Assembly (NCBI RefSeq): GCF_001659605.2
Contig: NC_035174.2
Span: 4,776,389-4,840,388 of the forward strand
Direction: 5' to 3'
Length of the DNA stretch: 64,000 nt
DNA from: Manihot esculenta
Lineage: Eukaryota > Streptophyta > Magnoliopsida > Malpighiales > Euphorbiaceae
Positions 60,059-64,000 of the stretch are shown here, piece by piece. The notes below the pieces were generated by a model. It ran no database searches, was not told the DNA's origin, and was given only the letters and a program-made list of their open reading frames with translations. The position numbers and the translations under genes were made by a program. How positions within the stretch are numbered: position 1 is the stretch's first letter; each line of letters opens with the position of its first letter.

Positions 60059-60447
60059 AAAGATAATCGGTCTGGAAAGAGCAGTATAAGCAGGAGCATG
60101 GGCGGCTTCTTCAAGCAAATGGCGCTTCCTCAACGCCTTAAGCGCGTGCTTTATAGCTTCCTTCGCAAGCTCCTCCTGAGACCTGAAACATTCACGAGAT
60201 TAAATCATCACCACCTCGGGTTTATTTGGTAGCTAGAAAACGAAGGAAAATACACAAACAGGAGGAAATCAACACTAAACTAAAACTAATACAGCTGCTT
60301 GAATTAATTGAAGGACACAATTCATCTTTCCCGGCAAGCAAATAAATAAACAAATTCATCGTTCAGACTGCAAATAGACAAAAGGAAACCGATACTAATA
60401 TAAATAGAAACTTGAAGGAAAAGTGAAGGACCACAATTTACTTACAT
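57589..60447 (-). CDS. ATG16: Autophagy-related protein 16 (ATG16), WD40
   Basis: Coding exons: 60446-60447 (only AT of the start codon), 60056-60182, 59473-59654, 59195-59390 and 57589-58611; 1530 nt, 509 residues, the same as Arabidopsis ATG16 from memory. The N-terminus MSQEELAKEAIKHALKALRK is the ATG5-binding helix. A coiled coil runs from about 48 to 185 (EWKEKAENLELELQQ, LEEKIKALELVVSENHSLRK), and seven WD repeats fill about 215-509 in one exon (LISGGQDRSIKMWD, TIKVWDLHKG, NLRLWDIHTGK). ATG16 pairs with ATG12-ATG5 to place ATG8 lipidation on the phagophore. The start codon is split by an intron (AT|gtaagt ... cag|G). A GA microsatellite abuts the donor of the next intron. The C-terminal end is duplicated at 54941. 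Confidence 0.93.
60011..60054. repeat. (GAGC)n/(GA)n microsatellite touching an ATG16 splice donor
   Basis: Four GAGC-like units, then about 15 GA units. On the ATG16 strand the intron begins GTCTCTCTCT..., so the donor consensus is poor beyond GT. Confidence 0.85.
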
Positions 60448-60666
60448 ATTTGATTGAATGGGATTCACTCTGAGGCCAGCTTTGAATTAGGGTTAGACGA
60501 AGGGAAAATAAAAGGTTCAGGAAAGGATCGAGAAGCTATTGCTTGGATTTTGAAAAGCATAAGAATGGAAGGATTTACGCTTGATCAGCGTGGAGACTAT
60601 GGTCTATGGATCAAGCCATCAAGGAAGCGTGGTGTGGATTGGGCCAGACTTGCTACTTCTGTTTAA

Positions 60667-61414
60667 TCTCTAAGCATTTAATTTAGTAAGCAATAGTTGT
60701 ATCCAACACCAATATTTGCACTAATGGGATGGGAATGCGAAATTGCAAATGCCCCCGAAAAGTATAATTTTAATTTTTAAAAAATTTCAAAATAAGAAAA
60801 AAAAATATTGGGGAGGGCGATACTCGATCGCTATCAAACAAAAACACATTGTTGATTAAATAAGGGTAGTTTCGAATATTATTAAGAAAAACAAACATGT
60901 CATTAAGAAACCTACTCTGCTGCGTTTGAGTCCACAAGCGAAACCATCAATTGCCTGGCAGGACAAAACCCATCCATCAGTTTGATGCTGACTTCAAACC
61001 GACCCAATCCAGAAATCCCTATTTCAATTATTCAGGTTTGCCATAACTGGAGCAATAAAAGCTACTACAAAATTATTGGTTGATGGCTCCATACATGTCT
61101 TCACCTATCTGATACATACTTGTGTTAAAACATTGTAAATCAGAAGATGGAGTAATTATAACCTGTAAGCTTCATTCTTTTTGAAGTGGCATAAAGAGGT
61201 TAGAATTCTTCCATTAACAATCAAAGATAACAAATCCCACCCAGTATATCAAAAACCTATAATCCCATTACACAGTTATTATGCAACTTCAATGAGCAAG
61301 GCACACACTCTGATATCACAAGTTAAATACCGAATAATTCCCCTTTTTCCCCATTTTCCTATCCCTTCTAAAATCAATCTAGTCCACAAATTTTACAAAG
61401 GATTACTGAGATTA
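60667..61414. other. Spacer between ATG16 and the hydrolase gene
   Basis: About 750 bases; it should hold the ATG16 promoter on the left (a TGGGCC lies just outside, at 60640) and the hydrolase 3'-UTR on the right. No other feature is seen. Confidence 0.4.
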
Positions 61415-62806
61415 TTAGACAGCGCGAATCCTATCCAGCCAATCCACACTTTTCCGTGCCTTTTCAAGCTGTAGGTCAATGCTCTTCCTAGATTTCTCAT
61501 GGTATTCCACGCTTCTCCGTGACCTCTCCATTTGGTCAAAGGAGACCTTTAACTTTTCTAGCTTTTCAATATTGGTAAACTTATATTCATGGAACTTCAG
61601 TTTTTCAGTTCTATCAGTGCTTTTCCTTGGTTTATCTCGCCGATCCATACTCTTCCTTGGTGCCTCAAAGCAATCAGTACTCCTTCTAGGCTGTTCAATT
61701 CCATCTGTACTTCTCCTACCAGTATTTCTTCGAGAAGGTGATTTCTCAACTGTTGATATGAACTTCTTCAGATGCCTTAGATACTCTGGATACATCTCTA
61801 AATTACAGTGATTTCCTCCTTTGAGCCATAGTGGTTCATATTTCTCCTGGCACAATTCCCAGAGCTGCTTGCCATGAGAACAGTCTACTACTTCGTCAGA
61901 TGTTCCCTGTAAGAAAGCAGGCCAACCAGAGAATTAAAGCTTAAATATGAAAAAGTAGGTTCCCAAGCTAAAGTGATCACAATGTGTAAACAAGAAAACC
62001 AAAGAAAAGAGCCACCTGATCACACAAAAGACTACAAAGAGAAAGGAAAATCCAAACTCACAGAAAGCTCTTAAAGGTTTTTATTATTATTATTTTTTAA
62101 CATCAAGGCAATTTTCAAAATACGGATAGCTAATTTGTTATGTCTTATGCTGTAAAATATGCAACTACCTTCTTTCGATCAATGTCCTTTCTACACCAAC
62201 AGGGTCATATGGACAAGCTTTACACATATAAATAATACTGCACTGATTATTGGAGACAGCCAACATCATACTTACATGGATAACAAGCACAGGACACTTC
62301 ACCAATGGAATCTTGTCTATGTTCTGGATAACAGCCAAATTAAAAAACAAAAAAAAATCAGGACGGAGGTATAAAATGTAGTAATCTATGCTTTTATATT
62401 ATGATCTATAAATGATTATACAAGAAGATGAAAAAATAACCTTGTAGATATCGAACCAGTATGTGCGCTTCACAGGATACATGACTCTTAACCCTGATAG
62501 GATAGGACTGTGCAGGACAACAGCTCTTAGCCGAGGTAAACGTGCAGCAAGATCCAAAGTTGGCCCACTGCCAACAGATTGACCATAAAGGATGATATTC
62601 TCCTGCTTGGTACCATAGCTCTCCTCAAGACACTTATAAGCAGCTTCAATATCAGCATAAGTATTGTGCTCACCAGGCTGCGGAGGGGGTGGATACATGA
62701 TGCTTTAGAGAAGCTGTTTGACTACAGTAATTTCAGTCACATATAAAATAGAATAATTATATTACTTACCTTGCCTGATGATTGTCCATAGCCAGAGTAG
62801 TCATAC
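61415..62806 (-). CDS. ABHD17-type alpha/beta hydrolase, 3' part, cut by window edge
   Basis: Four exons are visible: 62770-62806, 62441-62677, 62276-62323 and 61415-61906, phases matching. The 5' exon(s) are not found in 62807-64000 and must lie beyond the right edge. The catalytic triad is readable: Ser in [11 protein letters not shown], Asp in HGTSDEVVD and His in [25 protein letters not shown] and [21 protein letters not shown] are family signatures. In animals ABHD17 enzymes remove palmitate from membrane proteins; the plant proteins are less studied. A long tail of about 115 residues carries seven or more RRSTD/RKSMD/RKSID-type motifs, spaced about 8-25 residues apart, and ends LDRIRAV. 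The tail is typical of a plant subgroup from memory. Confidence 0.88.
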
Positions 62807-64000
62807 CTGCAAGAATTGGGAAAAAGGTAATTTAGCACTTATCGTTTACCAATATATAGGCTGTCGGATGACTGCATAAATTAATGCATTCACTTTAGCA
62901 AAGAGCAGGTTTCTTGACTGATGCTAAGATCTATGAAATTTTCTGGTGTTAGGCACTGATCAAATAACTAAACAGAATGCTATTCTTCCAACTTTCAATG
63001 AACATTAGAGTGTGCTAAACTGTTTTAATGAAATTTCTCACTCCACCACAACATTCACGGTTCTTGTCAAGCTCCTTGTTGCATATCCATAACTTCATGC
63101 AATAGAACATGCTATATATCTGGTACAACTAAAAGACTTGCTTACTTTTTATATTACATTGTTTATCAAACCAACATAGCATATGGTTAAATTAGCAGCT
63201 AGGCATTGCCAGTTTCTCGTGATATCTTAATGAGAAAAAGGAAAAAAACAGTCAGCCCATCCTCAATCTCATTTTTTTAATTTCTGAGACAACCTCCAAG
63301 ACTGAAATGGCTCTTCACCTTACCCTTTTTTTCTTTTTACCCTTATTCTTCACTCCAACTTCATTAAAGTGACATATCTTTGAAACCTCTTTTTATTTTA
63401 ACTAGTCCAGGGCCTAGAAACAAACTAGACGGAGGACAAAAACCTACCTATGGTAATATAACAGGAAAAGAGAAATAATCTACTCTCAATTGCATTATCT
63501 TTAATTCCCATTAACCAGAAACCCAACAGAAACTGTATAACTCACCAAAAAAGCAACTCCTATTCATGTCTAAGCACAAAAGTTGCACTCAATTATCCCC
63601 TTCCCCCGATATGTGGTTGAATCATTTACATAGTGTTTCTGTTTGTTTCAATTCCATTCTTCAAAATCTTGTGGAATTAAATAGAATTCTGATATAATTG
63701 AATTGAACCAAAGATACTCTTAGCTAGCCATATATTTAGTTGCAAATAACAAAATCCATAAGATATTTCATTCCCCAAATCAGAGCATTATATATTAATA
63801 AAATAATCATAGGCAATCCAGAAGAGAAGAAAAAAAGAAAAAGAAAACAATGATGGAATAGAATAGATCTACTGAAAAAATCTTCACTTCCCTAATTCAG
63901 GGAATTTATCAGCAAGACAACTAAATCAGGCAAACAGCCACTTGATCTCAAACGAACTTCATCTAACGAAACCACAGAAATTTTAATTTGGAAAAAAAAA
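62807..64000. other. Intron of the hydrolase gene, running off the window
   Basis: No exon matching the expected N-terminal part was found, so these 1.2 kb are read as part of a long first intron. AT-rich with poly(T) runs; nothing else is recognised. Confidence 0.5.

Overview
This is plant nuclear DNA from a eudicot, very likely a rosid. The genes have many introns with GT-AG borders, and the spacers are very AT-rich and hold plant-type TRIM and MITE remnants. Every recognisable protein is a land-plant protein. The KDEL-tailed cysteine protease looks, from memory, closest to castor-bean CysEP, so Malpighiales is a reasonable but unproven guess. I see no bacterial, organellar or viral segment.

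Layout. On the minus strand from the left: a CCCH zinc-finger gene cut by the window edge (1-1981), the H3K27 demethylase REF6 (2687-11520), the AP endonuclease APE1L (13637-18624), an MA3-domain translation regulator of the MRF family (19995-25266, with a non-coding first exon up to about 26070), and a decayed copy of the UFM1 protease UFSP2 (27204-31444). On the plus strand: a pectate lyase (35283-36796), the BTB-TAZ regulator BT2 (43135-45624) and a peptide methionine sulfoxide reductase A (48097-48785). Back on the minus strand: a KDEL-tailed cysteine endopeptidase (49280-50784), a 63-residue mitochondrial ATP-synthase-e-like protein (53303-54466), a duplicated 3' fragment of ATG16 (54941-55180), the complete ATG16 gene (57589-60447) and the 3' part of an ABHD17-type alpha/beta hydrolase (61415-62806) that runs off the right edge.

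Context. From memory, the order CCCH - REF6 - APE1L - MRF - UFSP2 - BT2 - KDEL protease matches, in reverse, the Arabidopsis block around At3g48340-At3g48440. The genes are not one pathway. They cover chromatin (REF6), DNA repair (APE1L), TOR-linked translation (MRF), nutrient and light signalling (BT2), cell-wall loosening (pectate lyase), protein repair (MsrA), programmed cell death (KDEL protease) and autophagy (ATG16).

Most notable points. The UFSP2 locus in the conserved block is a pseudogene with at least six frame breaks, no trace of the catalytic Cys box and a changed Asp-Pro-His box. REF6 carries about 17 degenerate repeats of about 30 residues inside its last exon. A local duplication of the ATG16 3' end plus the promoter region of the e-like gene was followed by complementary losses, and a 34-bp patch matching the cysteine protease gene lies at its breakpoint. 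The ATG16 start codon is split by an intron. Two TRIM-type mini-retrotransposons and one Harbinger-type MITE are recognisable. I found no undescribed multi-gene system. Exon borders were worked out by hand from reading frame, splice consensus and remembered family sequences, with no alignment run.
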